From the NCBI GenBank assembly GCA_943788345.1, contig CALSPX010000006.1:186001-250000 (forward strand): a DNA stretch of 64,000 bases, given 5' to 3'. Positions 1-9,419 of the stretch are shown piece after piece. Every line of letters begins with the position of its first letter. Within the stretch, counting starts at the first letter, position 1. Under the pieces are notes generated by a model that saw nothing but the letters and a program-made list of their open reading frames with translations, made no database searches and had not been told where the DNA came from. Position numbers and translations under genes: made by a program. This DNA comes from Ascidiaceihabitans sp023955215 (GTDB lineage Bacteria; Pseudomonadota; Alphaproteobacteria; Rhodobacterales; Rhodobacteraceae).

Positions 1-596
1 TGGCCGCCTTTGCCCTCGACGATGATCTCAAACTGATCGGTCGCTGCGAAAAACGGGCCAGAGCGGATGGCGAAATCCCCCACAGGCATCCCTGGCCAGT
101 TGTGCATCCCATAGACCTCTTGGATCTTCCAACGGTCCATCATGCCATCATCACACATCTCTTTGCCGCCACCGCCGCCTTCCTCTGCGGGTTGGAAAAT
201 GACCACTGTGGTGCCATCAAAATTGCGGGTCTCGCACAGATATTGCGCAGCGCCCAACAACATGGCGGTGTGACCGTCATGGCCACAGGCGTGCATCGCG
301 TTGTCGGTCTTTGAGGCGTACTCAAGCCCGGTTTGTTCATGAATGGGCAGTGCATCCATATCCGCGCGCAGGCCAATCACTTTGCCAGAGGCGGTTGAGT
401 TGCCCTTGATCACACCCACAACACCCGTGCGCCCAATGCCCTCAACCACTTCGTCACATCCAAAGGCGCGCAGCTTTTCAGCGACCAAAGCGCTGGTGCG
501 GTGTGTTTCAAACAAGATTTCAGGGTTTTGGTGGATGTCGCGACGCCATGCTGTGATGTCGTCGTGCAATTCGGCAAATCTGTTTTTTACGGGCAT
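1..596 (-). CDS. M20 family amidohydrolase (hippurate hydrolase-like), C-terminus outside the window
   Basis: This is the first 198 residues of a metal-dependent M20 peptidase/aminoacylase; the reading frame runs off the left edge. It starts MPVKNRFAEL and contains the metal-site motif HACGHDGH and the EEGGGGG segment with the catalytic glutamate, as in hippurate hydrolase/IAA-amino acid hydrolase relatives, which release amino acids from N-acyl conjugates. It follows the next M20 gene on the same strand after 45 nt and is clearly its paralogue: long blocks around the active site are identical. Substrate is not predictable from sequence. Being cut by the window edge, its length and C-terminal dimerisation domain cannot be judged. 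Confidence 0.9.
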   Translation of the reverse strand, partial: MPVKNRFAELHDDITAWRRDIHQNPEILFETHRTSALVAEKLRAFGCDEVVEGIGRTGVVGVIKGNSTASGKVIGLRADMDALPIHEQTGLEYASKTDNAMHACGHDGHTAMLLGAAQYLCETRNFDGTTVVIFQPAEEGGGGGKEMCDDGMMDRWKIQEVYGMHNWPGMPVGDFAIRSGPFFAATDQFEIIVEGKGG

Positions 597-641
597 GTGG
601 GTCTTCCTTATGAAGTCTGATGGTGGCGTCCGCGAAAGGCG

Positions 642-1811
642 TTAAGTGGTCAAGGGCATGCGCCGTTCAACCATCTCAGCGTACCAACTGCATCCTGCAG
701 GGATCGCGTCGTCGTTAAAGTTATATTCTGGGTGATGGACGGTTGCCCCGTCCCCGTTGCCTACCATGATATATGCACCTGGGCGCTCTTCCAACATATA
801 GGCAAAGTCTTCGGCGGCCATAATCGGCGGTGTGTTGCTGTCCACCGATCCTGCAACCGCAAGGGCCGCATCGCTGGCATAATCTGTGTTGGCGTCTGTG
901 TTCACTGTCACAGGGTAGCCGCGTCTGTAGTCAAGTTCGGCCACGCAATCATGGGCTTGGGCCGTTAGGCTGACCAGTTTCTTGATCTTTTCTTCAACGA
1001 TGTCGCGCACCTTTGGATCAAGGGTACGCACGGTGCCGTTCATCTTTACCACTTGGGGGATGATGTTATGCGCCTCTGTGTCTGAGTGCAGTGAACAGAC
1101 GGACACAACCACGTTCTCAAGCGGATCAATCACGCGCGATGCCACCGATTGCAACGCTAGGATGACATGTGCAGATGCTACGTTTGGATCAACCGCCTCA
1201 TGCGGGGCCGCAGCATGACCACCACGTCCTGTGATTGTCAGGTAAAACTCATCCGCAGCCGCCAACAACGGGCCAGAACGGATCGCAAATTCACCCACAG
1301 GAAAGAACGGCATATTGTGCATGCCATACACCTCATCAATGCCCCAACGCTCCATCAGACCGTCCTTGCACATCTCAAGGCCGCCACCGCCGCCCTCTTC
1401 CGCAGGTTGGAAGATCATCACGGCCGTTCCGTCAAAATTGCGGGTCTCCGCCAAATATTGCGCAGCGCCCAGCAACATCGCCGTATGCCCGTCGTGGCCA
1501 CAAGCATGCATCTTGCCCGGGATCGTGCTGGCGTATTCTAACCCTGTTTGTTCATGGATCGGCAGCGCATCCATGTCAGCGCGCAGGCCGATCACACGAC
1601 CTGATGTATCGGTGCGCCCCTTAATGACAGCCACAACACCCGTCTGACCGATTCCCGTGGTGATGTCGGTTATGCCGAACTCACGTAGGCGGTCCTCAAC
1701 GAATTTGGCAGTATTATGCACATCAAAGCCCAATTCAGGGTGCATGTGCAAATGACGACGCCACGCTGTTATTTCGGCGTGGGTTTCGGCAAATCTGTTC
1801 TTAATCGGCAT
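642..1811 (-). CDS. M20 family amidohydrolase (hippurate hydrolase-like)
   Basis: Complete 389-residue M20 amidohydrolase, the usual length of the family. Visible metal and catalytic residues are Cys104 and His106 in HACGHDGH, Glu138-Glu139 in PAEEGGGGG, His165 in YGMHN and a late VHHPEY histidine. The central lid/dimerisation domain carries the family motif GRGGHAAAPHEAVDPN. It probably hydrolyses N-acyl or N-aroyl amino acids in the cytoplasm. The ATG is preceded by AAAGGTG at good distance. It sits between an FAD oxidoreductase gene (15 nt upstream) and a second copy of itself downstream, in a leftward operon that begins with a peptide-transporter ATPase, so imported conjugates are the likely substrates (inference). 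Confidence 0.92.
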   Translation of the reverse strand: MPIKNRFAETHAEITAWRRHLHMHPELGFDVHNTAKFVEDRLREFGITDITTGIGQTGVVAVIKGRTDTSGRVIGLRADMDALPIHEQTGLEYASTIPGKMHACGHDGHTAMLLGAAQYLAETRNFDGTAVMIFQPAEEGGGGGLEMCKDGLMERWGIDEVYGMHNMPFFPVGEFAIRSGPLLAAADEFYLTITGRGGHAAAPHEAVDPNVASAHVILALQSVASRVIDPLENVVVSVCSLHSDTEAHNIIPQVVKMNGTVRTLDPKVRDIVEEKIKKLVSLTAQAHDCVAELDYRRGYPVTVNTDANTDYASDAALAVAGSVDSNTPPIMAAEDFAYMLEERPGAYIMVGNGDGATVHHPEYNFNDDAIPAGCSWYAEMVERRMPLTT

Positions 1812-1826
1812 GTCATCACCTTTAAA

Positions 1827-3173
1827 CTATATGGCAGGGCCTAACCGCATTTTGCTGCCATCGCTAAAGCGGCTTAAGCGGAATCTTGTTAGATCATGGC
1901 CCACATCTTCACCAGTTGCCAGTGCGGCAAGTATGCGCCCTGCCCCCGGCCCAATGCCAAAACCATGGCCACTGAATCCCGTGCCCAGTGTCAAACCTGG
2001 CAAGGCTGCAACGCGGTCCATCACGGGAATGATGTCAGGCATGGTATCAATCATCCCCGCCCATGCTGACTTCAAACGCACAGTCCCAATATGGGGAAAC
2101 ATTGCCTCAAACCGCGCACATAGGTCGTGGATCTTTTTCGGGTTCGGATCAGGGTTCAACACGCGCATCGCCTCAAACGGGCTAACCGCATCAGGGGCCC
2201 ATTTGCGCGGTGTGCTCCATGCGTCAGGAAACCCCTTTGGCGCTGCAGGGCTAAGGCGCACACCAAACGGATCATGGCGCAATTGCGCAAGGAACTTGGG
2301 CAAAGCGCGGAATGCATCGGGGCCAACAAACAGCTCAATGAACCCGCCAGAGGCAAGGGAATACCCACCATCAACACGGGGCCGCCACGCCAGGTCACGA
2401 TCGGCAACGCCGCCCATTTGTACAACAGGCAACGGATCAGTCGCCGCCACCGTAGCACGCACGCTCAGTTGGGGGATAGAAACCCCCATATTGCGCAGGA
2501 ACAATGAGGACCACGCGCCCCCAGCCAGAACAACCTCTGGTGCTTTGATCAGGCCCGCTTCGGTTACAACGCCAGTCACACGTCCCGCCGTCATATCCAG
2601 CGCACGCACCGCACAGTTTTCAACAATTGTGGCCCCTGCACGTGCAGCGATGCCCGCCAACGCAGGCACAGCAACCCATGGCTCAGCCCGCATATCGCTG
2701 GGGGTATGAATACCCCCAACATGATTGCCCCTGATATTTGGCAACAGCTCTGAAACACCCGCTTCCGTCAACATGCGGCTATCAAGGTCATGCGCTTTGG
2801 CATGCTCTAACCATTCGCGGTAACCCTGCATCTGCGCCTCAGTATGGGCCAGATAGGTCACACCACCTTGGGTCAGGCCAATATCAACATTGGTTTTAGC
2901 CGCCAAATCACGCCAGATCTTTTGCGCCTCGGCCATAATCGGAATTTCATCTGGGTCACGACCCTGCTGGCGGATCCAACCCCAGTTGCGGCTGGATTGC
3001 TCCCCCGCAATACGCCCCTTTTCCAGCAGGACAACGCGCTTACCAGCCTCAGCCAAAAACAGCGCGGTGCACACACCGATGACGCCACCACCAATAACCA
3101 CAACATCCGCCGCGCTAGGGGGCGGACCTGCATATGTGATTGGAGTAGACAAAGAGATCGGAAACGGAGTCAT
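1827..3173 (-). CDS. FAD-dependent amino-acid/amine oxidoreductase (DAO superfamily)
   Basis: A 448-residue flavoprotein. The N-terminus has the Rossmann dinucleotide-binding motif GGGVIG at residues 28-33, followed by the adenine-binding acidic end LLEKG, and then a GEQSSRNWGWIRQQGRD segment typical of one DAO-superfamily branch near D-amino-acid dehydrogenases. A C-terminal GTGFSGHGFGIGPGAG motif completes the FAD site. It likely oxidises a D-amino acid or secondary amine, passing electrons to oxygen or a respiratory acceptor; the exact substrate is unknown. Its place between argE-like and M20 hydrolase genes suggests it acts on an amino acid released by them. No signal peptide is visible. 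Confidence 0.85.
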   Translation of the reverse strand: MTPFPISLSTPITYAGPPPSAADVVVIGGGVIGVCTALFLAEAGKRVVLLEKGRIAGEQSSRNWGWIRQQGRDPDEIPIMAEAQKIWRDLAAKTNVDIGLTQGGVTYLAHTEAQMQGYREWLEHAKAHDLDSRMLTEAGVSELLPNIRGNHVGGIHTPSDMRAEPWVAVPALAGIAARAGATIVENCAVRALDMTAGRVTGVVTEAGLIKAPEVVLAGGAWSSLFLRNMGVSIPQLSVRATVAATDPLPVVQMGGVADRDLAWRPRVDGGYSLASGGFIELFVGPDAFRALPKFLAQLRHDPFGVRLSPAAPKGFPDAWSTPRKWAPDAVSPFEAMRVLNPDPNPKKIHDLCARFEAMFPHIGTVRLKSAWAGMIDTMPDIIPVMDRVAALPGLTLGTGFSGHGFGIGPGAGRILAALATGEDVGHDLTRFRLSRFSDGSKMRLGPAI

Positions 3174-3195
3174 AAGAACACCCTAGGCACAGCGG

Positions 3196-4371
3196 CTATG
3201 CCAATTTCTTAAGCAAATCGCGCATGAATTGATGACCTGCGTTAAACTGGGCCACCTCAATATACTCATTTGGCTGATGGGCCTGTGCGATATCACCGGG
3301 GCCACAGACCACAGCGGAATAACCCGCCGCCTGAAACTGTCCTGCCTCAGTGCCATAACTGACCACATGGCTGGCATTGTCACCCGTGATAACACGGGCC
3401 AATGTTTCCGCAGCCCCATCCGTTTCGGGCAACAACGGCGGCACCGCGAATTTTGGCGTTAGTTTGATATCCGCCTCAGAGTGGATCGCCTGCATCGCCG
3501 CCTTCACCTCGTTCACCTTGGCAAAATACATCGCGTCCAATGCAGCAGGATCATCCCCCGGAACTGCGCGGTAGCCCATATTGAAATTGCAATCCTTGGC
3601 CGTGATATTATCGGCTGTGCCACCCTCAATCGTGCCCACATGCCACGTAGTATAGGGCGGATCGAACATCGCAGCCATTGGTGCAGGCGTCGCGGCCGCA
3701 TTGGCCTCGTTCTGTTCATTCGCCCATTGGATCAGGCGGGCCGCTTCATGGATCGCGCTTACACCTTGGTAATAGATCGACGAATGTACCTCAAACCCAA
3801 TCATATGGGTCATATAAGCGTTGCCACCCTTATGGCCGGTCACGGCCTTCATCATGGACGGTTCGCCCACAATGACAACATCGCCCTTGGGCAGCACGCC
3901 TTGCATCGCCTCAATCATCGGCGGCGCACCGGTACAGCCAACTTCCTCGTCAAAGCTAAGTGCGATCTGAAGGGGGCGTGAAATATCAGCGTAATGCGCC
4001 TCAACCAAGGCCCAGATCGCCAATGCGTCAAAGCCCTTCATGTCACAGGTGCCACGGCCATAATATTTGCCGTCTTTCTCAACCACTTCCCACGGGTCCG
4101 TGTCCCAAGGTTGTCCATCAACAGGCACAACATCGGTGTGCCCAGACAGCACAACAGCGCCCTCAACGTCAGGGCCAACATGGGCGAACAACGCCGCCTT
4201 GTGCGGCTGATCAGGATCGGGCCAAACGTGCGAGGTGATACCGTGCGAGGCAAGATAGGTCTCAACCCACTCGATCAACGGCAGGTTGCTGTCACGGCTG
4301 ACCGTCGGGAAGGCGATCAACTGGGTCATCAATTCAAGCGGGGTTAGACGGTTCACAGGCTCAATACCCAC
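3196..4371 (-). CDS. argE: acetylornithine deacetylase (ArgE-type, M20 family)
   Basis: A 391-residue M20A peptidase resembling alphaproteobacterial ArgE, which removes the acetyl group from N-acetylornithine. Metal ligands are visible: His78 and Asp80 in SGHTD, Asp110 in GRGTCDMKG, Glu142-Glu143 in SFDEEVGC, and a C-terminal CGPGDIAQAHQPNEY segment with the last histidine. The start is a GTG overlapping the ATPase gene by 11 nt, with GGTGA upstream, so the two are translationally coupled. It is not beside arginine biosynthesis genes; in this peptide-transport and acylase setting a role in N-acyl amino acid breakdown is as likely as arginine synthesis. Confidence 0.83.
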   Translation of the reverse strand: MGIEPVNRLTPLELMTQLIAFPTVSRDSNLPLIEWVETYLASHGITSHVWPDPDQPHKAALFAHVGPDVEGAVVLSGHTDVVPVDGQPWDTDPWEVVEKDGKYYGRGTCDMKGFDALAIWALVEAHYADISRPLQIALSFDEEVGCTGAPPMIEAMQGVLPKGDVVIVGEPSMMKAVTGHKGGNAYMTHMIGFEVHSSIYYQGVSAIHEAARLIQWANEQNEANAAATPAPMAAMFDPPYTTWHVGTIEGGTADNITAKDCNFNMGYRAVPGDDPAALDAMYFAKVNEVKAAMQAIHSEADIKLTPKFAVPPLLPETDGAAETLARVITGDNASHVVSYGTEAGQFQAAGYSAVVCGPGDIAQAHQPNEYIEVAQFNAGHQFMRDLLKKLA

Positions 4372-6205
4372 TGTCTGTCACCAAAACCTTATGGCCTGGC
4401 CCAACTTCGCGGTACACCGATGGTTCGGCCATATAGGTCGCTGGGTGGATGGGTGACGGAATGGGCTTAAAGTTCAAATCCTTCTCATCCTTACGTTTGC
4501 GCGGATCAGCGATAGGCACCGCCTTCATCAAAGCTTGCGTGTATGGGTGCTGCGGATTTTCAAACACAGCAGAGCGTGGACCCATTTCAACAATACGGCC
4601 CAAATACATAACACCCACATTGTGACTGACGCGTTCAACAACGGCCATGTCGTGTGAGATGAACAAGAACGACAGCTCCAATTCGGCCTGCAATTCCATC
4701 ATCAGGTTCAACACTTGGGACTGCACGGACACATCCAGCGCAGACACGGCTTCATCCGCAATGATAAGTTTCGGGTTCAATGCCAAAGCGCGCGCAATCG
4801 CAACGCGCTGTCGTTGGCCACCTGACAATTCATGTGGGTAGCGGCGCATGAAACTGCGCGGCAGTTCAACACGATCAAACAGCATCTCAACGCGGTCTTG
4901 CAGCGCTTTGCCCTTCAACGTGCCAAAGTTGTGCATGGGTTCTGCGACCTGATCCGACAACTGCATCTGCGGGTTCAGCGATGCAAAGGGGTCTTGGAAA
5001 ATCATCTGCATATCAAGGCGCGCATTGCGCAAACCATTGGTATCCAGCGCCATAATGTCTTTGCCACCAAGACGCACAGCGCCCGTTTGCGGATCAACAA
5101 GGCGCAGAATCGAACGACCGGCAGTGGATTTGCCACAGCCAGATTCCCCAACCAAACTTAGGGTCTGGCCCTTGTTGATGGTGAACGACAGGTCCTCGAC
5201 CGCATGAACATTCGCAATTGTGCGGCGAAAGAACCCTCCTTTGACCGGAAAACGGGTGGTGAGGTTCTCAACCTCTAGCAACACTTCATCACTGCCTTTG
5301 ATCGGTTCAATCGCGCCCTGATCGCGGCCCATCAGAACCATCGGTTCTGGATATTCTTTGCCCGTCATTTCGCCCAATTTAGGAACAGCGGCCAATAAGG
5401 CCTTAGTATAAGGATGCTGCGGATTTTCAAATATTTCCTCGACAGTTCCCTCTTCGACTTTTTCACCGCGGAACATGACCACAACGCGATCGGCCATCTG
5501 TGCAACCACGGCCATATCATGGGTGATGAACATCACGGCGGTGCCGGTTTCACGCTTCAACCGATCCATCAGGGCCAAGATTTCAGCCTGAATGGTCACA
5601 TCCAAAGCCGTTGTTGGCTCATCCGCAATTAAAAGGCGTGGTTCACAGGCCAGCGCCATTGCGATCACAACACGTTGGCGCATACCGCCTGACAACTCGT
5701 GGGGATATTGCTTCAAACGACGCTCTGGTTCTGGAATACGCACTTCGCGCATCAGCTCCAGCGCCTTTTCAGAGGCCTCAACCTTGGACATGCCTTTGTG
5801 CAGGCGCAAACCCTCGGTCAATTGACGCTCAACCGTAAAAACGGGGTTCAGTGCCGTCATCGGCTCCTGAAAAATCATGCCAATCTCATTGCCACGGATC
5901 GAACGCATAAGATTCGGTTCAGTCTGGGCCAGATCAATCTGATCTTCGTCTTTTCGATTAAATAATAGGCGTCCGCCGGTAATTTCACCGCCACCAAACT
6001 CAACCAAGCGCATCAAGGACAGCGAAGAAACCGATTTTCCCGATCCAGATTCGCCGACAACACAGACCGTTTCGCCAGAATTGATATCAAAGGAAACATC
6101 CGAAACTCCAACGACAGGGCCGTCTTTTGTTTGGAATTCGACCCGTAAACCATGGATTTCAGCAATCGGTGACCCAATTGTCGATGCGTTTTCGTGATCT
6201 AGCAT
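4361..6205 (-). CDS. dipeptide/oligopeptide ABC transporter ATPase, fused DppD-DppF type
   Basis: A single 614-residue polypeptide with two complete ABC ATPase domains, corresponding to DppD and DppF fused. The first half has Walker A GESGSGKS, signature LSGGMRQR and Walker B LLIADEPTTALD; the second has GESGCGKS, LSGGQRQR and LIIADEAVSALD. Each is followed by the oligopeptide-family C-terminal extension (for example NPQHPYT). It energises import with the divergently encoded binding protein and permeases. I prefer the ATG at 6205, preceded by GGGGGA, over a TTG 51 nt upstream that has no ribosome site. It is the first gene of the leftward operon running through argE-like and M20 genes. Confidence 0.93.
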   Translation of the reverse strand: MLDHENASTIGSPIAEIHGLRVEFQTKDGPVVGVSDVSFDINSGETVCVVGESGSGKSVSSLSLMRLVEFGGGEITGGRLLFNRKDEDQIDLAQTEPNLMRSIRGNEIGMIFQEPMTALNPVFTVERQLTEGLRLHKGMSKVEASEKALELMREVRIPEPERRLKQYPHELSGGMRQRVVIAMALACEPRLLIADEPTTALDVTIQAEILALMDRLKRETGTAVMFITHDMAVVAQMADRVVVMFRGEKVEEGTVEEIFENPQHPYTKALLAAVPKLGEMTGKEYPEPMVLMGRDQGAIEPIKGSDEVLLEVENLTTRFPVKGGFFRRTIANVHAVEDLSFTINKGQTLSLVGESGCGKSTAGRSILRLVDPQTGAVRLGGKDIMALDTNGLRNARLDMQMIFQDPFASLNPQMQLSDQVAEPMHNFGTLKGKALQDRVEMLFDRVELPRSFMRRYPHELSGGQRQRVAIARALALNPKLIIADEAVSALDVSVQSQVLNLMMELQAELELSFLFISHDMAVVERVSHNVGVMYLGRIVEMGPRSAVFENPQHPYTQALMKAVPIADPRKRKDEKDLNFKPIPSPIHPATYMAEPSVYREVGPGHKVLVTDSGY

Positions 6206-6549
6206 ATCGTCCCCCAGTGCGCGCGTTTGACGGGCATTCTGAAAGGCTAAGGGCAAGCCTTGGCAGGTGTCAAATAGATGCTCACCGCTGACACAAAAAA
6301 TAACCCCAGCTAGAACGGCTTTTCCCCCACGTCTTCCATCAACGCCCTTGCAATTTTTTCAGAACCTGTTTCGATAGTAATCAGTGGCTTGTTGGGGACG
6401 AGCGAAGGCTGCCAAAAAACGTTGTGTTTTGGCTGGGTTATACCGCTTACTTCGTGTTGTTTCTTTCAATTCACCCAAAATACCTCAGGCCCAGCGTTGG
6501 TGATCTGCGGAATAAACGACACAGTTCTGTGTCCAACATGGAGTACAAC
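6206..6549. promoter_or_regulatory. divergent intergenic region of the peptide transporter locus
   Basis: These 344 bp separate the leftward ATPase operon from the rightward binding-protein gene and must hold both promoters. No ORF with a credible start fills it; a frame open from 6424 into the binding protein lacks a ribosome site and encodes no secretion signal at its start. The clearest element is a perfect palindrome at 6518-6533, listed separately. I could not assign convincing -35/-10 pairs by eye. Confidence 0.6.
6518..6533. promoter_or_regulatory. perfect palindrome just upstream of the binding-protein RBS
   Basis: GACACAG-TT-CTGTGTC, 7-bp perfect arms with a 2-bp centre. It ends 6 nt before the GGAG ribosome site of the substrate-binding protein gene. 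It could be an operator for a dimeric regulator or form an RNA hairpin beside the RBS; the 2-nt centre is too short for a stable full RNA stem-loop, which favours a DNA operator. Confidence 0.5.
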
Positions 6550-8268
6550 ATGAAACTCAAAACCCTCTTGCTTGGGGCCATCGCATCTACAGCGTTCGCA
6601 CCTATGGCACTGGCTGACGGTCACGAAGGTGAACGCGGTCGCGACGGCGAAGTCAAAGTCATCTACTGGCAAGCCCCCTCTATCCTAAACCCGTATTTGT
6701 CCGGCGGCACAAAGGACATCGAGTCCTCAGCCGTTGTAATCGAACCAATGGCGCGTTTTGACCAAAACGGTGCTTTGGTTCCATATCTGACAGATGAAAT
6801 CCCGACAGTTGCAAACGGCGGCGTGTCCGAGGACCTGACGTCCATCACTTGGAAGCTAAAAGAAGGCCTTCTATGGTCAGACGGCACTCCAGTGACCTCA
6901 GCTGACCTTGTTTTCACAGCACAATATTGCATGGACCCTGAAGGCGGTTGTGCGCAGTTGGCTAAGTTTGAAGGCGTCGAAAGCGTCGAAGCTATTGATG
7001 CGCAGACAACCAAAGTTACCTTCTCAACAGCAAAACCAAACCCATATGGCCCATTCGTTGGCGGCCAATCACCGGTTATCCAAGCGGCACAATTTGCTGA
7101 TTGCTTGGGCGCACGCGCACCAGAATGTACCGAAGCCAACTTTGGCCCAATCGGTACTGGCCCATTTGTTGTCACAGACTTCAAACCGAATGACGTGATT
7201 ACACTGGTCGCAAACGACAACTACCGTGACCCAAACAAACCAGCGTTTGCATCCATGACATTCAAAGGTGGCGGTTCTGCCGAAGCCTCTGGTCGTGCGG
7301 TTATGGAAACTGGCGAATTTGACTACGGTTGGAACCTACAGCTTGCACCAGACGTCATCCAAAAGATGGCTCAGGGCGGCAAAGGTGTTCCTGTTTCCGC
7401 ATTTGGCGCACTTGTTGAGCGTCTAGAAATGAACCTGACCAACCCATCACCTGATCTCCCACCAGAGACACGTGCGACAGTTGCAGAGCCACACCCGTTC
7501 TTGTCAGAACTTGCTGTGCGTAAAGCGCTTTCCATGGCCATCAACCGCCAAGAGCTTGTTGATGTAGGGTATGGCGACGCAGGTCGTCCAACGTGTAACC
7601 TTGTTCCAGCGCCTGCTTTGTATGCGTCTGACAACACGGAATGCCTGACACAAGACATCGCCGGTGCAAACGCTTTGCTCGACGAAGCTGGTTGGGCCAT
7701 GGGCGCTGATGGCGTTCGCGCTAAAGGTGACGTGCGTCTTTCAATCTTGTATCAAACATCCACGAACGCAGTTCGTCAGGATTTCCAAGCTTTGATTAAA
7801 GATTACTGGAGCCAAATCGGTGTTGAAACTGAACTGCGTAACCTAGACGGTTCCGTATTCTTCGGTGGTGACCCGGGTTCTCCTGATACGTTCCAAAAGT
7901 TCTACGCAGACGTAGAAATGTATGCGAACGTGTTTGACGGCACAGACCCACAAGCTTACCTCGCGGCCTACCGTTGTGGCAACGAGCCTAAGCCATCCAG
8001 CCAATGGCAGGGTGAAAACATCAACCGTTTCTGTGATCCAGCATATGACGCTATGATCGACGAGCTTGCCAAAACTGGCGATCTTGAGAAACGTGGTGAG
8101 TTGGGCAAAGCAATGAACGACATGCTGACAAAAGACAGCTACACAATCGTTCCATTGGTTGACCGTGGTCGTGTATCTGCACATGCCAACTCTTTGGGCG
8201 GCGTTGTTCTTAACGTATTCGACTCAGAAACTTGGAATGTGGCTGACTGGTACCGCATCGGTAACTAA
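6550..8268 (+). CDS. peptide ABC transporter substrate-binding protein (SBP_bac_5 family)
   Basis: A 572-residue periplasmic solute-binding protein of the DppA/OppA family. The chosen ATG begins MKLKTLLLGAIASTAFAPMA, a typical signal peptide ending near ALA-DG, and has GGAG six bases upstream; the upstream ATG at 6538 is less well placed. The mature part opens with VIYWQAPSILNPYLSGG and has the usual family segments (WSDGTPVTSADLVFT, AVRKALSMAINRQELV). Several cysteines (for example in CMDPEGGCAQ) could form disulphides in the periplasm. It delivers peptides or peptide-like substrates to the two permeases downstream. A stem-loop after the stop probably raises its expression relative to the permeases. 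Confidence 0.93.
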   Translation: MKLKTLLLGAIASTAFAPMALADGHEGERGRDGEVKVIYWQAPSILNPYLSGGTKDIESSAVVIEPMARFDQNGALVPYLTDEIPTVANGGVSEDLTSITWKLKEGLLWSDGTPVTSADLVFTAQYCMDPEGGCAQLAKFEGVESVEAIDAQTTKVTFSTAKPNPYGPFVGGQSPVIQAAQFADCLGARAPECTEANFGPIGTGPFVVTDFKPNDVITLVANDNYRDPNKPAFASMTFKGGGSAEASGRAVMETGEFDYGWNLQLAPDVIQKMAQGGKGVPVSAFGALVERLEMNLTNPSPDLPPETRATVAEPHPFLSELAVRKALSMAINRQELVDVGYGDAGRPTCNLVPAPALYASDNTECLTQDIAGANALLDEAGWAMGADGVRAKGDVRLSILYQTSTNAVRQDFQALIKDYWSQIGVETELRNLDGSVFFGGDPGSPDTFQKFYADVEMYANVFDGTDPQAYLAAYRCGNEPKPSSQWQGENINRFCDPAYDAMIDELAKTGDLEKRGELGKAMNDMLTKDSYTIVPLVDRGRVSAHANSLGGVVLNVFDSETWNVADWYRIGN

Positions 8269-8284
8269 GTCGACCTTAATCATC

Positions 8285-8313
8285 GTAAGGTGCGTGCCAA
8301 GCGCGCACCTTAC
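8285..8313 (+). terminator. stem-loop between binding protein and permease genes
   Basis: GTAAGGTGCG (8285-8294) pairs perfectly with CGCACCTTAC (8304-8313) around a 9-nt loop. There is no T-tract, so it more likely stabilises the 3' end of the binding-protein message or partly attenuates transcription, a common device in ABC import operons, than fully stops it. Confidence 0.6.
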
Positions 8314-8351
8314 ATCCCTACCCCAACGACTGACGCACAAAGGCGCCGCTT

Positions 8352-9419
8352 ATGTTGACCTTCACAATCCGTCGCATGCTCACCTCGATCCCGACGCTTT
8401 TGTTCATCAGTATTGTAATCTTCGGACTGCTCCAGCTCGCCCCCGGTGACCCAATGGCCCAAGTGCCGCTGACCGTGCCGCCAGAGGTAAAGCAAAAGAT
8501 GCGCGAGGCTCTTGGCCTTGGCGCACCGGTACACATCCAATACCTCAAATGGCTCAACCAATTCTTTATCGTGGAGCCACAGTTCTTGATTGACTGGATG
8601 ACCCGCGACAGCTTCCTCTTTGGTTGGTTGCCAGACACACAATTCAGCATGGTCTATGACCCAGAGCTTGAGAAACTTGTCCCACAACAGCGCAACATCA
8701 GCTGGCAGACCCGTTCACCAATCATGGACATCGTGATCCAGCGCATCCCGCAAACGCTTTGGGTTGTTGGACTGGCTTATATCGTCGGCATCTTGATCGC
8801 CCTGCCCATCGGTATCTATTCCGCCTACCGCCACTATTCGGTCTTTGACCAAGCGGGAACATTCATCACGATGGTTGGTTTCTCAATCCCACCGTTCTTC
8901 ACCGGTCCCCTCTTGATCGTGATCTTTTCAGTAACACTTGGCTGGCTGCCCTCCATCTATGACACCACCCACGTGGTCAACGACTGGGCCAGCTTCAAAT
9001 ACCAACTGTCGCAAATGATCCTGCCGGTCATGGTACTTGCCCTGCAAACCACCGCACAGATCAGCCGCTACATGCGCGCCTCAATGCTGGACAACCTGAA
9101 CCAGGACTATGTGCGCACCGCACGGGCCAAGGGGCTCAAAGAGGGCGTCGTGGTTATGGTACACGTGCTGCGCAACTCAATGATCCCTGTGATCACCGTT
9201 ATCGCCCTCGGCGTGCCCTCCATCTTTGGCGGCGCGATCATCACCGAAAACGTGTTTGGCGTGAACGGGATTGGCCAACTGCTGATCACCGCCCTGTTCG
9301 CCAACGACATCCCGATGGTCATGACCATCACCTTTATCTTCGCCATTATGATCGTGGTGTTTAACCTGATCGCAGACGTGCTTTACGGCGTACTCGACCC
9401 AAGGATCCGCTATGACTGA
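8352..9419 (+). CDS. peptide ABC transporter permease, DppB/OppB type
   Basis: A 355-residue inner-membrane permease of the binding-protein-dependent transport family. It opens with the classic MLTFTIRRMLTSIPTLLFIS first membrane segment and a periplasmic loop, then about five more membrane helices. The cytoplasmic EAA loop that contacts the ATPase reads RTARAKGLKEGVVVMVHVLR, followed by NSMIPVITVIALGVPS. A longer than usual first periplasmic region (roughly residues 40-130) is visible. The ATG follows AAAGG. It overlaps the next permease gene by 8 nt, so both are translated together and should form the heterodimeric channel. Confidence 0.92.
   Translation: MLTFTIRRMLTSIPTLLFISIVIFGLLQLAPGDPMAQVPLTVPPEVKQKMREALGLGAPVHIQYLKWLNQFFIVEPQFLIDWMTRDSFLFGWLPDTQFSMVYDPELEKLVPQQRNISWQTRSPIMDIVIQRIPQTLWVVGLAYIVGILIALPIGIYSAYRHYSVFDQAGTFITMVGFSIPPFFTGPLLIVIFSVTLGWLPSIYDTTHVVNDWASFKYQLSQMILPVMVLALQTTAQISRYMRASMLDNLNQDYVRTARAKGLKEGVVVMVHVLRNSMIPVITVIALGVPSIFGGAIITENVFGVNGIGQLLITALFANDIPMVMTITFIFAIMIVVFNLIADVLYGVLDPRIRYD

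Noticed and set aside
1810..2709. A 299-residue plus-strand frame antisense to the FAD oxidoreductase
   Set aside because: Proline/serine/arginine-rich shadow frame; the minus-strand gene has clear FAD motifs.
6424..6549. N-terminal extension of the binding protein from 6424
   Set aside because: It would place 42 unusual residues before a normal signal peptide; the GGAG site belongs to the ATG at 6550.
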